Counted from the stretch's first letter, positions 7,931-16,555 are shown. The stretch: 33,414 nucleotides of DNA from CAZJGG01 sp964545475 (GCA_964545475.1 CAZJGG010000032.1:1-33414); one strand, 5' to 3'. Program-made: numbers and translations. The notes: generated by a model from the sequence alone, not told the origin.

Positions 7931-9103
7931 TTATTCAAACGTACCTTTAACAAGTATTTTTTTGTTTGCCATCATGGTTCTGCCCATTGCAATGACAGTG
8001 TCAATTTCATAATTCTGCTTATCGAGTAATACTAAATCTGCATCTTTTCCTTGTGCAACAATACCTTTTTGACTAAACTTAAATTTTTTAGCAGGGTTTG
8101 ATGTGATGACTTTAATAGCCGTTTCCAATGGAATATTCTCATGCTTTACAGCATCAATGACTTCTTTAATAAGATAATCCATTTTACCAACGCCAAGCCC
8201 GGTTAATTCGCCCTTTTCATTAAAAACCGGCAATGAACCTTGGCCATCAGATGTAAAAGTAATTTTTTCAATATCAACGCCGGAATCCAGCATTTGTTTT
8301 AATCCGCTGGAACATTTAACTTCGTCTGCATCCATAAATGCCGGGTCAGGGCAAATTGTTAAATCAACATGCCCTCCGTTTTTTGCGTAATGAATACCGG
8401 CTTCAAAAAGAGAGGCACTTCGGTTTACATGTGTTGGAATAAATTGGCTTATAGGCAAGGTTGTTGTTGCCACAATTTCTTCAAGCATTTTTAATTTGTC
8501 TGCGCCATCGCCCATATGTATGTTAACAACGCCTGCTTTTCCGGAAAGCATACCTGCAACTCTTGCATCTGCTGCAATCTTTTTAATTTCATCAATGGTT
8601 GGCTGTGAAGAACGGTGGTCCGAAATGGCAATTTCACCAACGCCGATAATTTCCTCAATCAAAATTATATCCTCTTTGATGTTGCCCATAAGTGTTCGCA
8701 CAGGAACGTCATAAGAGCCTGTGTATACATAACAGGTTACGCCTTCTTCTTTTAGAGACTTTGCCTTTGCAATGAGGCTCTTCATGCTTCTTGTTATTCC
8801 GTCTGTGCCGATACAGCCAACTACCGTTGTAACCCCCGATTCCACCATAGTGCTTAAAACAAGTTCCGGCGTTCTGGTTTTGTAACTGCCTTCACCGCCG
8901 CCGCCTAAAATGTGTACATGGGTGTCAATAAACCCAGGTACGAGGATTTTACCATCTGCATTAATAATCTCAAATTCGATGTTAGCATCGCCCATATTAA
9001 TTTCGTCTTGAATTACGCCTATTGTTTTCCCCTCAATGAGTATGTCCTTTTTCCCAATGTATTCAGGCGCATATACATCCGCATTTTTAATAATTTTAAG
9101 CAT
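7931..9103 (-). CDS. iadA: Isoaspartyl dipeptidase (beta-aspartyl peptidase)
   Basis: 390-aa metal-dependent amidohydrolase of peptidase family M38 that cleaves beta-aspartyl (isoaspartyl) dipeptides; length as in E. coli IadA (390). Metal site: GFIDTHVHILGGGGEG with His62 and His64, ISDHRSSQP, FIPTHVNR (later His ligand) and TSDGQGSLP (catalytic Asp region). At the place of the carboxylated lysine of the E. coli enzyme I read Glu157 (GVGEIAISDHR), so the metal bridge may be a plain carboxylate. It starts at ATG with AAGAGG upstream and lies 18 bp after a YfcC-type transporter gene, surely in one operon. The lysine fermentation operon starts divergently beyond the transporter, so release of lysine from beta-aspartyl-lysine is a possible purpose, though unproven. 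Confidence 0.9.
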   Translation of the reverse strand: MLKIIKNADVYAPEYIGKKDILIEGKTIGVIQDEINMGDANIEFEIINADGKILVPGFIDTHVHILGGGGEGSYKTRTPELVLSTMVESGVTTVVGCIGTDGITRSMKSLIAKAKSLKEEGVTCYVYTGSYDVPVRTLMGNIKEDIILIEEIIGVGEIAISDHRSSQPTIDEIKKIAADARVAGMLSGKAGVVNIHMGDGADKLKMLEEIVATTTLPISQFIPTHVNRSASLFEAGIHYAKNGGHVDLTICPDPAFMDADEVKCSSGLKQMLDSGVDIEKITFTSDGQGSLPVFNEKGELTGLGVGKMDYLIKEVIDAVKHENIPLETAIKVITSNPAKKFKFSQKGIVAQGKDADLVLLDKQNYEIDTVIAMGRTMMANKKILVKGTFE

Positions 9104-9121
9104 TATTAACCTCTTTTCGCT

Positions 9122-10666
9122 TTAATTATATCCTATTATAACGGCTAGGATTACGAATACAGAGCCAAAAAAGAACAGAAGACCCTGGAATTTAATCTGA
9201 AACTTAGCCCATGTCCAGTAAGGTATACGTGCGATTCCTAAGCAGGCAATAAGCACGCCGGAGGTTGGTACAATAACATTTGTAAAACCGTCTCCCAATT
9301 GGAAAGCTAAAACGGCTACCTGTCTTGTAACGCCGACTATATCAGCCAAAGGTGCCATCAAAGGCATTGTAAGAGCTGCCTGACCTGAGCCGGAAACTAC
9401 AAAGAAATTAAAAATAGATTGGAAAACATACATAAACCATGCAGAAACTGCCGTTGGGAAGCCGCCGATTAAGTTACCGGCACCATTTAATATAGTATTT
9501 AAAACCGTCGGTGTGCTTGCGCTAACTCCGCCTAATACAATAACAATACCTTTAGCCATTCCCACAACCAGTGCAGCACCAATCAAATCCGATGCACCGG
9601 ATTGAAATGATTTAGCAATATCGTCTACTTCCATATTATTAAGTTTGAAAACAATGCCAATTATACCGGCTACAACACCCATAATGAAAAATTGAGTAGC
9701 TATTTCAGGAAGATAATATTCTTTTTGAGTAACACCCCAAATAATCCAGATCATTGTGAAGAAAAGCGTTAATAAAACTAATGTATCACCAAGCTTCATT
9801 TTTGAATCAATATTCTCTTGTTTAGCTTGATTTTTTCTAAAATAATCATCAGTTTCATAACTTACTGAAGATTTAGGATTCTTTTTAACTTTATTTGCAT
9901 ACCAAGTGGTATAAACAATACCAAGAGCAGTAAAAAATATCCACATTACAATTCTAAACCACATACCGCTTAATACTGGAATGCCAGAAACGCCTTGTGC
10001 CAGCACTACGCTAAATGGATTCATCCAAGTTGCGGCAAACCCAATTTGAGTTGCAACATTTGTAACCATAATAGCGGTAACCGCATCATATCCCAGTGAA
10101 ATCATAAGCGGGACAATAATGAGAACAAACGGAATTGCTTCCTCTCCCATGCCAAATATTGCCCCACCTAGGGAAAACAGAATAAACAGCAGCGGAATTA
10201 AAATTATTTCTCGCCCCTGAGCCATTTTTATTACGGATTTTAACCCAATATCAATTGAACCGGTACGAAGCAATATGCCAAAAGCTCCACCTACAACCAG
10301 GATAAATGCGACAACGCCAACAGCAGAGCCATATTTGTCTCCTGATACCATGCCTTCAAAAACGTAATTTAACAGACCAGACTTACCCCCGAAATCTTCA
10401 GTACCAAACAACGGTGTTTTTAACGTCATTGTATCGCCGTTGTCATCTGTTGCAAGCCGAAACGTTTCGGGCATTAATACATTTTTTCTAGTTTTTTCTT
10501 CTCCCTTATCTGTTACGAAAGTTACATCGTGTACATCGTATACACCAAGCGGAACTATGTAAGTCAGTGCGGCACAGAATAAAACAACGAAAAAAACTAT
10601 AATAAAGGTGTGTGGTACTTTAAAGTTGCCCTCTTTTAACTTATTTGCTGCACTTTGTTTACTCAT
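9122..10666 (-). CDS. yfcC: YfcC family transporter
   Basis: 514-aa polytopic membrane protein of the YfcC/C4-dicarboxylate anaerobic carrier-like family (related to the AbgT/ArsB ion-transporter superfamily). Family signs are the N-terminus KVPHTFIIVFFVVLF...YIVPLGVYD, GTEDFGGKSGLLN-type segments, and the C-terminal repeat with SGSGQAALTMPLMAPLAD and FTNVIVPTSGVLIACLG. About 12 membrane segments are visible. Substrates in the family are poorly defined; amino acids, peptides and carboxylates have been proposed. The ribosome binding site is CTGGAGGGAAT. First gene of the yfcC-iadA operon, transcribed from the promoter at 10723-10751. Its partner suggests uptake of beta-aspartyl dipeptides (inference). 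Confidence 0.85.
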   Translation of the reverse strand: MSKQSAANKLKEGNFKVPHTFIIVFFVVLFCAALTYIVPLGVYDVHDVTFVTDKGEEKTRKNVLMPETFRLATDDNGDTMTLKTPLFGTEDFGGKSGLLNYVFEGMVSGDKYGSAVGVVAFILVVGGAFGILLRTGSIDIGLKSVIKMAQGREIILIPLLFILFSLGGAIFGMGEEAIPFVLIIVPLMISLGYDAVTAIMVTNVATQIGFAATWMNPFSVVLAQGVSGIPVLSGMWFRIVMWIFFTALGIVYTTWYANKVKKNPKSSVSYETDDYFRKNQAKQENIDSKMKLGDTLVLLTLFFTMIWIIWGVTQKEYYLPEIATQFFIMGVVAGIIGIVFKLNNMEVDDIAKSFQSGASDLIGAALVVGMAKGIVIVLGGVSASTPTVLNTILNGAGNLIGGFPTAVSAWFMYVFQSIFNFFVVSGSGQAALTMPLMAPLADIVGVTRQVAVLAFQLGDGFTNVIVPTSGVLIACLGIARIPYWTWAKFQIKFQGLLFFFGSVFVILAVIIGYN

Positions 10667-10722
10667 TTAATTCCCTCCAGTTTTTTTATGCAGATTAGAT
10701 AATCCAATTTGCTATTGAAAAT

Positions 10723-10751
10723 ATTATACTCCAATTAGTACATAAAATCAA
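10723..10751 (-). promoter_or_regulatory. Promoter of yfcC-iadA
   Basis: On the minus strand TTGATT, 17 nt, TATAAT, about 57 nt upstream of the yfcC start: a strong sigma-A-type match. Confidence 0.75.
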
Positions 10752-10827
10752 TCTCTAATGGAATCATTACGATTATATAGTCAAAAATTACAAAAATATT
10801 GCCCATTCCCTTGTGTTTATAATATAT

Positions 10828-11004
10828 ATGTCCAAATTCTCTGACAATATATATTTATCAAAGGGTACTTGATCAAAGTCTGTAATTACAAGTGCAAAAA
10901 TTGCCGATGGTCAAGCTGTTTTCGTTAGAACAAAAGCAACATCAAAAATGGGGTTTTCACAAGCCTATAGACAAACTTACCAAATCAACGAACATATAGA
11001 ATAA
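10828..11004 (+). pseudogene. Decayed 3' fragment of an unknown, probably surface, protein gene
   Basis: From 10873 to the TAA at 11004 a 43-codon frame has protein-like content (…AKIADGQAVFVRTKATSKMG, then FSQAYRQTYQI) although it has no start codon of its own. In the same frame, separated by a TGA at 10870-10872, an ATG at 10828 opens MSKFSDNIYLSKGT. The composition (S/T/V-rich, FVRTKAT..., NIYLSKGT) looks like the end of an Ig- or fibronectin-like extracellular domain. No gene body precedes it, so it is most likely a relic left by deletion or rearrangement between the yfcC and kam operons. Confidence 0.45.
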
Positions 11005-11088
11005 ATTAATAAATATTCTGTTTTTACGTACTTATAATTGATGTATTAGGTATTTCCCTGTTTCTTTTTGTTAATTAAATAAAAAGTA

Positions 11089-11118
11089 TTGACAAAAAAA
11101 CAGATTTTGTAATATAAT
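11089..11118 (+). promoter_or_regulatory. Promoter of the lysine fermentation operon
   Basis: Consensus TTGACA, 18 nt, consensus TATAAT, placed so that transcription starts near 11125, about 290 nt before kal. The long leader that results holds the riboswitch-like fold and a terminator. A perfect 8-bp hairpin (AAATTTTG/CAAAATTT) lies at the very start of the transcript. Confidence 0.85.
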
Positions 11119-11153
11119 ATAACCATAAAATTTTGTGTTGCAAAATTTAATAT

Positions 11154-11335
11154 TGACAATTAATAGAGGTTGCAAATTTAGGGGTAGCTTTCATATGTTA
11201 AGGAAAAGAGATTCCGATAGGCTTCATTCATAGAATGAAACCTTGTGATGAAAGTGAAGACTTGTTTGCCGAAAGTAAACATATGCTCTTGTGTGTCTGC
11301 TTGGGGGTTTTGCTAAGTGCAACGCTCCTGTCATG
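11154..11335 (+). ncRNA. Candidate lysine riboswitch (L box) aptamer
   Basis: The leader contains, in the right order, elements of the lysine aptamer as I recall them: AGAGG near the 5' side (11164), a GGGGTAG/GCTTTCAT arm with its partner ATGAAAG, GAAGAC, GTTTGCCGAAAGTAAAC (the GCCGAAG-like P3-P4 segment), CTTGGGGG, and the 3' CTGTCA (11328-11333) next to the closing helix; TGACA at 11154 can also pair with TGTCA at 11329. Directly downstream is a strong terminator, then a lysine-degradation operon. Lysine riboswitches before kam genes have been described in other anaerobes (from memory). Because the genes are catabolic, lysine should turn the operon on. I could not score it against a covariance model; other riboswitch classes I checked by eye (cobalamin, SAM, M-box) fit worse. 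Confidence 0.7.
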
Positions 11336-11347
11336 TATTAAGCATGA

Positions 11348-11401
11348 AGCGCTATTATGATAAGTTTTATTAAACTTACATATTAGCGCTTTTTATTTTT
11401 T
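11348..11401 (+). terminator. Leader terminator (expression platform) before kal
   Basis: AGCGCTA...TAGCGCT with inner TAAGTTT-TATT-AAACTTA forms a stem of about 18 pairs (11348-11390), followed by a T-rich tract to 11401. It ends 4 nt before the GGAGG of kal, so it must be avoided for the operon to be expressed. It is a classic transcription attenuator of a riboswitch. Confidence 0.85.
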
Positions 11402-11416
11402 TAGGGAGGTTTGAAA

Positions 11417-11797
11417 ATGAAAGCAATGATAAGAATGAGAATGAGCCTTGCAGATGCTCATTACGGCGGAAACTTAGTAGACGGAGCTAGAATGCTGCAA
11501 TTGTTCGGAGATGTTGCAACAGAACTTTTAATTATTCGTGATGGTGACGAGGGGTTATTTAAAGCTTATGACAGCGTGGAATTTCTTGCACCTGTTTATG
11601 CTGGAGATTACATAGAAGCGGTTGGGGAAATCGTTTCCGAAGGCAACACTTCTCGCAAAATGGTTTTTGAAGCGAGAAAAGTAATTGTTCCAAGAACGGA
11701 CATTAACGAGTCTGCATGTGATGTTCTTGCAGAACCAATAGTAGTGTGCAAGGCAAGCGGAACTTGCGTTACGCCTAAAGCAAAGCAAAGAATGTAA
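11417..11797 (+). CDS. kal: 3-aminobutyryl-CoA ammonia lyase
   Basis: 126-aa hot-dog-fold enzyme that removes ammonia from L-3-aminobutyryl-CoA to give crotonyl-CoA in lysine fermentation. The start is set at the ATG at 11417, 7 nt after GGAGG; the frame opens at a TTG at 11411, which would be too close to the Shine-Dalgarno. Recognisable features are RMRMSLADAHYGGNLVDGA (family N-terminus) and VYAGDYIEAVGEI in the middle. Length matches Kal of Fusobacterium and Cloacimonas. It is first in an eight-gene operon that follows the complete pathway, with kce starting 12 bp later. Confidence 0.88.
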   Translation: MKAMIRMRMSLADAHYGGNLVDGARMLQLFGDVATELLIIRDGDEGLFKAYDSVEFLAPVYAGDYIEAVGEIVSEGNTSRKMVFEARKVIVPRTDINESACDVLAEPIVVCKASGTCVTPKAKQRM

Positions 11798-11809
11798 CAG
11801 GAGGTTTTT

Positions 11810-12628
11810 ATGGAAAAGTTAATTATAACAGCTGCAATTTGCGGTGCGGAAGTTACAAAAGAGCACAACCCTGCTGTTCCTTATACTGTTGAAGAAATCG
11901 GTCAGGAAGCTTATAAAGCTTATAAAGCAGGGGCTGCTATTATACATTTGCACGTAAGAAACGACGACGGAACACCAACCCAAGACAAAGAGCGTTTTAA
12001 ACTTTGTATTGACGAAATTAAACGTCTTTGCCCAGATGTTATTATACAACCGTCTACCGGTGGTGCTGTAGGCATGTCTAACGAGGAAAGGCTTCAACCT
12101 GTGGAGCTTTCACCGGAAATGGCGACCCTTGACTGCGGAACATGTAATTTCGGCGGCGACGATATTTTCGTTAACACTGAAAATACAATAAAAGCTTTTG
12201 GCGAAAAAATGATTGCATTAGGTATTAAACCGGAAGTCGAAGTTTTCGATAAAAGCATGATTGACATGGCAATTAGGCTTAACAAAAAAGGCTATATTAA
12301 AAGCCCTATGCACTTTAATTTCGTTATGGGAGTAAACGGAGGCATTTCAGCTGAACCTAGAGATTTTACGTTTATGTTAGGTTCTATTCCAAATGATTCA
12401 ACATATACAGTATCCGGGATAGGGCGAAATGAATTTACTCTTGCGGCAATGTCTATTGTTGCAGGTGGAAACGTAAGAGTTGGCTTTGAAGACAATGTTT
12501 ATATATCAAAAGGGGTTTTGGCGAAATCAAACGCTGAACTTGTTGAAAAAGTTGTAAGGCTTGCAACAGAACTTGGAAGAGAAATTGCTACACCTGATGA
12601 AGCAAGAAAAATATTAGGGTTAAAATAG
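11810..12628 (+). CDS. kce: 3-keto-5-aminohexanoate cleavage enzyme
   Basis: 272-aa TIM-barrel enzyme of the BKACE family (DUF849). It converts 3-keto-5-aminohexanoate plus acetyl-CoA to acetoacetate and L-3-aminobutyryl-CoA. Zinc ligands are visible: IIHLHVRNDDG with His46 and His48, and Glu227 in VRVGFEDNVY. DCGTCNFGGDD and SGIGRNEF are also typical. It has an AGGAGG ribosome binding site and lies between kal and kdd with gaps of only 12 bp. Being in this operon settles the substrate, which in the wider BKACE family varies. Confidence 0.92.
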   Translation: MEKLIITAAICGAEVTKEHNPAVPYTVEEIGQEAYKAYKAGAAIIHLHVRNDDGTPTQDKERFKLCIDEIKRLCPDVIIQPSTGGAVGMSNEERLQPVELSPEMATLDCGTCNFGGDDIFVNTENTIKAFGEKMIALGIKPEVEVFDKSMIDMAIRLNKKGYIKSPMHFNFVMGVNGGISAEPRDFTFMLGSIPNDSTYTVSGIGRNEFTLAAMSIVAGGNVRVGFEDNVYISKGVLAKSNAELVEKVVRLATELGREIATPDEARKILGLK

Positions 12629-12640
12629 GAGGATATTAAA

Positions 12641-13681
12641 ATGGCTAAAAAAGGAAATAAATACGGTACACACAGAGTTATTGAACCAGTAGGGGTTTTA
12701 ACACAAGCGGCTCAAAAAATTGACAATAACATGGACGAAATTTACTCCAACGAAATTTTATTTGATGTAATTTCTTTAAACATTGACTCTGCTTCTTTTA
12801 CACAAATTGAAGAAGAAGCAGGCGGAGACAAAGAAAAAATTAAAGCTAAAATTTTAGAAATTGTTAACGAAAGAGGAAAAATGCAAAACCCTGTAACTGG
12901 CTCTGGCGGTATGTTTATCGGTAAAGTTGCAAAAATCGGCGAAGATTTAAAAGACAGGGATTTAAAAGTAGGGGACAAAGTTGCTTCTTTAGTTTCTCTT
13001 TCTCTTACTCCGTTAAAAATTGATGAAATCATTGAAATTCACCCAAATATTGACAGAGTTGATGTTAAAGCGCAAGCAATATTATTTGAATCAGGAATTT
13101 ACGCTAAACTTCCTGAAGATATGTCTGAACCTCTTGCACTTGCTGCTCTTGACGTTGCAGGCGCTCCTGCTCAAGCTGCAAAACTTGTTAAACCTGGCGA
13201 TAAAGTATTAGTTTTAGGTGCTGGCGGAAAATCTGGTATGCTTTGCTGTTACGAAGCTATGAAAAGAGTTGGCCCAACAGGCAACGTTGTTGCTATGTGC
13301 CGTTCAGACAAAGACAAAGAAAAATTACTTCAAAACAAATTCTGCCACAAAGTTATTCAGTCTGATGCTACAAAACCAATTGACTTGCTTGACAAGGCGC
13401 TTGAAGCAAACGACGGAAATGAATTTGATATTTCTATCAGCTGTGTAAACATTGCTAACACTGAAATGGCTTGTATTTTGCCTGTTCGTGACGGCGGTGT
13501 TGTATACTTCTTCTCTATGGCAACAAGCTTTACAAAAGCGGCTCTTGGCGCAGAAGGCGTTGGAAAAGACGTAACTATGATTGTTGGTAATGGTTATACT
13601 AAAGACCATGCCGAAATTACTCTTTGGGAATTACGTGAAAGCGAAGCTTTAAGAAAAATTTTCGAGGAAACATATATCTAA
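12641..13681 (+). CDS. kdd: L-erythro-3,5-diaminohexanoate dehydrogenase
   Basis: 346-aa NAD(P)-dependent enzyme that deaminates L-erythro-3,5-diaminohexanoate to 3-keto-5-aminohexanoate. It resembles zinc-free alcohol-dehydrogenase-like proteins: an N-terminal catalytic part (KYGTHRVIEPVGVLTQAA, then VTGSGGMFIGKV) and a Rossmann domain at about residues 185-300 with VLVLGAGGKSGML. The family length is 345-350 aa. The AGGAGG ribosome binding site is 8 nt before ATG. Fourth catalytic step of the pathway, coded third in the operon. Codon use here is strikingly A-rich, like its neighbours kce and kamA, which fits high expression. Confidence 0.92.
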   Translation: MAKKGNKYGTHRVIEPVGVLTQAAQKIDNNMDEIYSNEILFDVISLNIDSASFTQIEEEAGGDKEKIKAKILEIVNERGKMQNPVTGSGGMFIGKVAKIGEDLKDRDLKVGDKVASLVSLSLTPLKIDEIIEIHPNIDRVDVKAQAILFESGIYAKLPEDMSEPLALAALDVAGAPAQAAKLVKPGDKVLVLGAGGKSGMLCCYEAMKRVGPTGNVVAMCRSDKDKEKLLQNKFCHKVIQSDATKPIDLLDKALEANDGNEFDISISCVNIANTEMACILPVRDGGVVYFFSMATSFTKAALGAEGVGKDVTMIVGNGYTKDHAEITLWELRESEALRKIFEETYI

Positions 13682-13720
13682 GAACTATATTTGTTCAAAG
13701 ACTTTTTAGGAGGTATAAAT

Positions 13721-14971
13721 ATGGATTTAAGCAGGAAAAACGGCTTATTCAAAGACATTCCAGATTCCGACTGGAACGATTGGAAATGGCATTTAAGAAA
13801 TAAAATCCAAAATATAGAAGATTTAAAGAAATGCATTAATATTGTGCCTGAAGAAGAAGAAGGTATTAAAGAATGCCTTAGCACTCTTAGAATGGCAATA
13901 ACTCCATACTATTTATCATTAATTAATATGGAAGACCCATACGACCCTGTACGTAAACAATGTATTCCAACTGTTATGGAAGTTCATAGATCTCCAGAAG
14001 ATTTGGAAGACCCATTACATGAAGACACAGACTCACCAACACCTGGCCTTACTCATAGATACCCAGACCGTGCGCTTTTGCTTTTAACTGACCAATGCGC
14101 TATGTATTGCAGACATTGTACAAGACGCCGTTTTGCAGGGCAACATGATACATCTTTACCGATGTCTCAAATTGACAAATCAATTGACCATATTGCAAAA
14201 ACACCGGCTATCCGTGACGTTTTACTTTCCGGCGGCGACCCTCTTCTTTTAGAAGACGACAAACTTGAATATATTATTAAACGCCTTCGTGAAATCCCTC
14301 ACGTAGAAATTGTGCGTATAGGTTCAAGATGCCCTGTTGTGCTTCCTCAAAGAATTACTGATAATTTGTGCGACATGCTTAAAAAATATCATCCAATTTG
14401 GTTAAATACACACTTTAACCACCCGCAGGAAATTACTGAGGAATCCAAAGCGGCTTGCGAAAGACTTTCTAATGCAGGTATTCCTCTTGGCAATCAATCC
14501 GTTTTACTTGCAGGCGTAAACGATTGCGTTCACGTTATGAAAAAGCTTGTTAACGAACTTGTTAAAATACGTGTTCGTCCATACTACATTTACCAATGTG
14601 ACTTATCTTTAGGTCTTGCACATTTCAGAACGCCTGTTGCTAAAGGTATTGAAATTATTGAAGGTTTAAGAGGGCATACTTCCGGATATTGCGTACCGAC
14701 TTTCGTTGTTGATGCACCGGGGGGCGGCGGCAAAATACCTGTAATGCCAAATTACCTTATTTCACAAGGCGGAAACAACACTATTTTAAGAAATTTTGAA
14801 GGCGTAATCACAACATATACAGAGCCAGAAACTTATGTTAATACATGTAATTGTGAAGTTTGCAGAGGCGAGAAAAAAGCTCATTATGTTGGCGTTGCTG
14901 GGCTTCAAAACGGGCAACAGCTTTCATTGGAACCTGAAGGACTTGAAAGAAACTTAAGGAAAAAGCATTAA
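13721..14971 (+). CDS. kamA: L-lysine 2,3-aminomutase
   Basis: 416-aa radical SAM, PLP-dependent enzyme that turns L-lysine into beta-lysine, the first step. Start taken at ATG 13721 behind TAGGAGG; the frame extends upstream to 13691 without a ribosome binding site. The radical SAM cluster motif is CAMYCRHC (Cys126, 130, 133). SAM/PLP region: SGGDPLLLEDD. The PLP lysine is Lys338 in PGGGGKIPVMPNY. The zinc ligands Cys269, Cys376, Cys378 and Cys381 (CNCEVC) match those of the Clostridium subterminale enzyme with an offset of one residue. All catalytic residues I can check are present, so the enzyme should be active. The AblB acetyltransferase partner used for osmolyte N-acetyl-beta-lysine is absent, so the fermentation role is preferred. 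Confidence 0.96.
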   Translation: MDLSRKNGLFKDIPDSDWNDWKWHLRNKIQNIEDLKKCINIVPEEEEGIKECLSTLRMAITPYYLSLINMEDPYDPVRKQCIPTVMEVHRSPEDLEDPLHEDTDSPTPGLTHRYPDRALLLLTDQCAMYCRHCTRRRFAGQHDTSLPMSQIDKSIDHIAKTPAIRDVLLSGGDPLLLEDDKLEYIIKRLREIPHVEIVRIGSRCPVVLPQRITDNLCDMLKKYHPIWLNTHFNHPQEITEESKAACERLSNAGIPLGNQSVLLAGVNDCVHVMKKLVNELVKIRVRPYYIYQCDLSLGLAHFRTPVAKGIEIIEGLRGHTSGYCVPTFVVDAPGGGGKIPVMPNYLISQGGNNTILRNFEGVITTYTEPETYVNTCNCEVCRGEKKAHYVGVAGLQNGQQLSLEPEGLERNLRKKH

Positions 14972-14983
14972 GGGGGCGTTTTA

Positions 14984-16555
14984 ATGGAAGGCAAGCTTAA
15001 ATTAAACTGGGAGCTTGTGGCAAAGGCCAGAGAACACGCAAAAAATATAGCAGACGATACACAAAAATTTATAGATATACATGCAACAGTTGCTGTTGAG
15101 CGTACAATTTGCCGCTTGCTTGGTATAGACGGAACAAACGAAGTAGGTGTTCCTCTTGCAAACGTGGTTGTAGATCATTTGGCGCAAACAGAGCTTTTAA
15201 CTTCCGGCGCTGCCTTTATGATAGGCAACGCTATGGCGGCGCTTGGTTTAACTCCCCAGCAAATTGCTGAAAAAGTTAGCGACGGAAGCCTTGACTTAAG
15301 CAAAGTTACAACACAGGATTCCGAAAAAATTAAAGAAACAGTTAATGCAATAGCTAAAAATACTGTTAAGAAAATATACGAAAATAGGCTTAAAAGGGAA
15401 GAACTTCTTGATAAATACGGAGACAAACAAGGACCATATTTATACATTATTGTTGCAACAGGTAATATTTATGAAGATATAATTCAAGCAACTGCTGCTG
15501 TTAAGCAAGGGGCGGACATTATTGCCGTTATAAGAACTACAGGGCAGTCCCTTCTTGATTATGTGCCTTACGGCGCAACAACAGAAGGTTTCGGCGGTAC
15601 TTTTGCAACCCAGGAAAATTTCAGGCTTATGCGTGAAGCCCTTGACAAAGCAGGAGAAGAAGTAGGGCGGTATATCCGCCTTTGCAACTACGCTTCAGGG
15701 CTTTGTATGCCGGAAATTGCTGCAATGGGCGCAATGGAACGCCTTGACGTTATGCTAAATGATGCATTTTACGGAATTTTATTCCGTGATATAAACATGA
15801 AGCGTACGCTGGTTGACCAGTATTTTTCAAGGACCATTAACGGTTTTGCCGGAATTATTATAAATACAGGCGAAGACAATTACTTAACAACTGCGGATGC
15901 TGTTGAAGAAGCCCATACTGTTTTGGTTTCCCAATTTATTAATGAGCAATTTGCTCTTAAAGCCGGGCTTCCAGAAGAGCAAATGGGTCTTGGTCATGCC
16001 TTTGAAATTTCTCCAAGTGTTAAAAACGGCTTTTTGTATGAACTTTCTCAAGCCCAAATGGCAAGAGAAATTTTCCCAAAAGCTCCTCTTAAATATATGC
16101 CCCCAACAAAATTTATGACAGGGGATATATTTAAAGGACATGTTCAAAATGCACTTTTTAACATGGTAACTATTATGACTCACCAAAAATTACATTTGCT
16201 TGGTATGCTTACAGAGGCTATTCATACGCCGTTTATGTCTGACAGGGCATTATCAATTGACAACGCAAAATATATCTTTGAAACAATGGAAGATTTAGGC
16301 GACGAAATAGAATTTAAAGAAAACGGCATTATTCAAAGCCGTGCAAACGAAGTTTTAACAAAAGCTTGTAATCTCCTTGCGGAAATTGAACAGCGCAAGA
16401 TATTTGATACTCTTGAAAATGGCATTTTTGCAGGGGTTAAGAGAAAACCTGATGCCGGCAAAGGTTTGCAAGGCGTGTTTGTTAAAGGTGATGATTACTT
16501 TAATCCATTTTTTGACTTAATGGTGATTGATAAAATGGAAGGGGGCGTGTTATAA
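14984..16555 (+). CDS. kamD: Lysine 5,6-aminomutase, alpha subunit
   Basis: 523-aa catalytic subunit of D-lysine/beta-lysine 5,6-aminomutase, which moves the terminal amino group of beta-lysine to C5 to give 3,5-diaminohexanoate. Recognised by KLNWELVAKAREHAKNIAD at the N-terminus, DHLAQTELLTSGAAFM, the TIM-barrel segment YVPYGATTEGFGGTFATQEN, and MPPTKFMTGDIF near the end. Length is as in Acetoanaerobium sticklandii (about 516). It lies 12 bp after kamA, and its stop codon overlaps the start of kamE (TAATG), which suggests coupled translation of the alpha2beta2 complex. The usual reactivation factors KamB/KamC, found between kamA and kamD in some clostridia, are missing here. Confidence 0.95.
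   Translation: MEGKLKLNWELVAKAREHAKNIADDTQKFIDIHATVAVERTICRLLGIDGTNEVGVPLANVVVDHLAQTELLTSGAAFMIGNAMAALGLTPQQIAEKVSDGSLDLSKVTTQDSEKIKETVNAIAKNTVKKIYENRLKREELLDKYGDKQGPYLYIIVATGNIYEDIIQATAAVKQGADIIAVIRTTGQSLLDYVPYGATTEGFGGTFATQENFRLMREALDKAGEEVGRYIRLCNYASGLCMPEIAAMGAMERLDVMLNDAFYGILFRDINMKRTLVDQYFSRTINGFAGIIINTGEDNYLTTADAVEEAHTVLVSQFINEQFALKAGLPEEQMGLGHAFEISPSVKNGFLYELSQAQMAREIFPKAPLKYMPPTKFMTGDIFKGHVQNALFNMVTIMTHQKLHLLGMLTEAIHTPFMSDRALSIDNAKYIFETMEDLGDEIEFKENGIIQSRANEVLTKACNLLAEIEQRKIFDTLENGIFAGVKRKPDAGKGLQGVFVKGDDYFNPFFDLMVIDKMEGGVL

Noticed and set aside
8496..8714. Plus-strand frames inside iadA, and similar frames inside other genes
   Set aside because: They are antisense shadows of well-identified proteins without ribosome binding sites or domain content.
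11154..11335. Cobalamin or SAM riboswitch before the B12- and SAM-dependent aminomutases
   Set aside because: The cobalamin GCCACTG box and the SAM-I core sequences are missing; the lysine aptamer words fit better.
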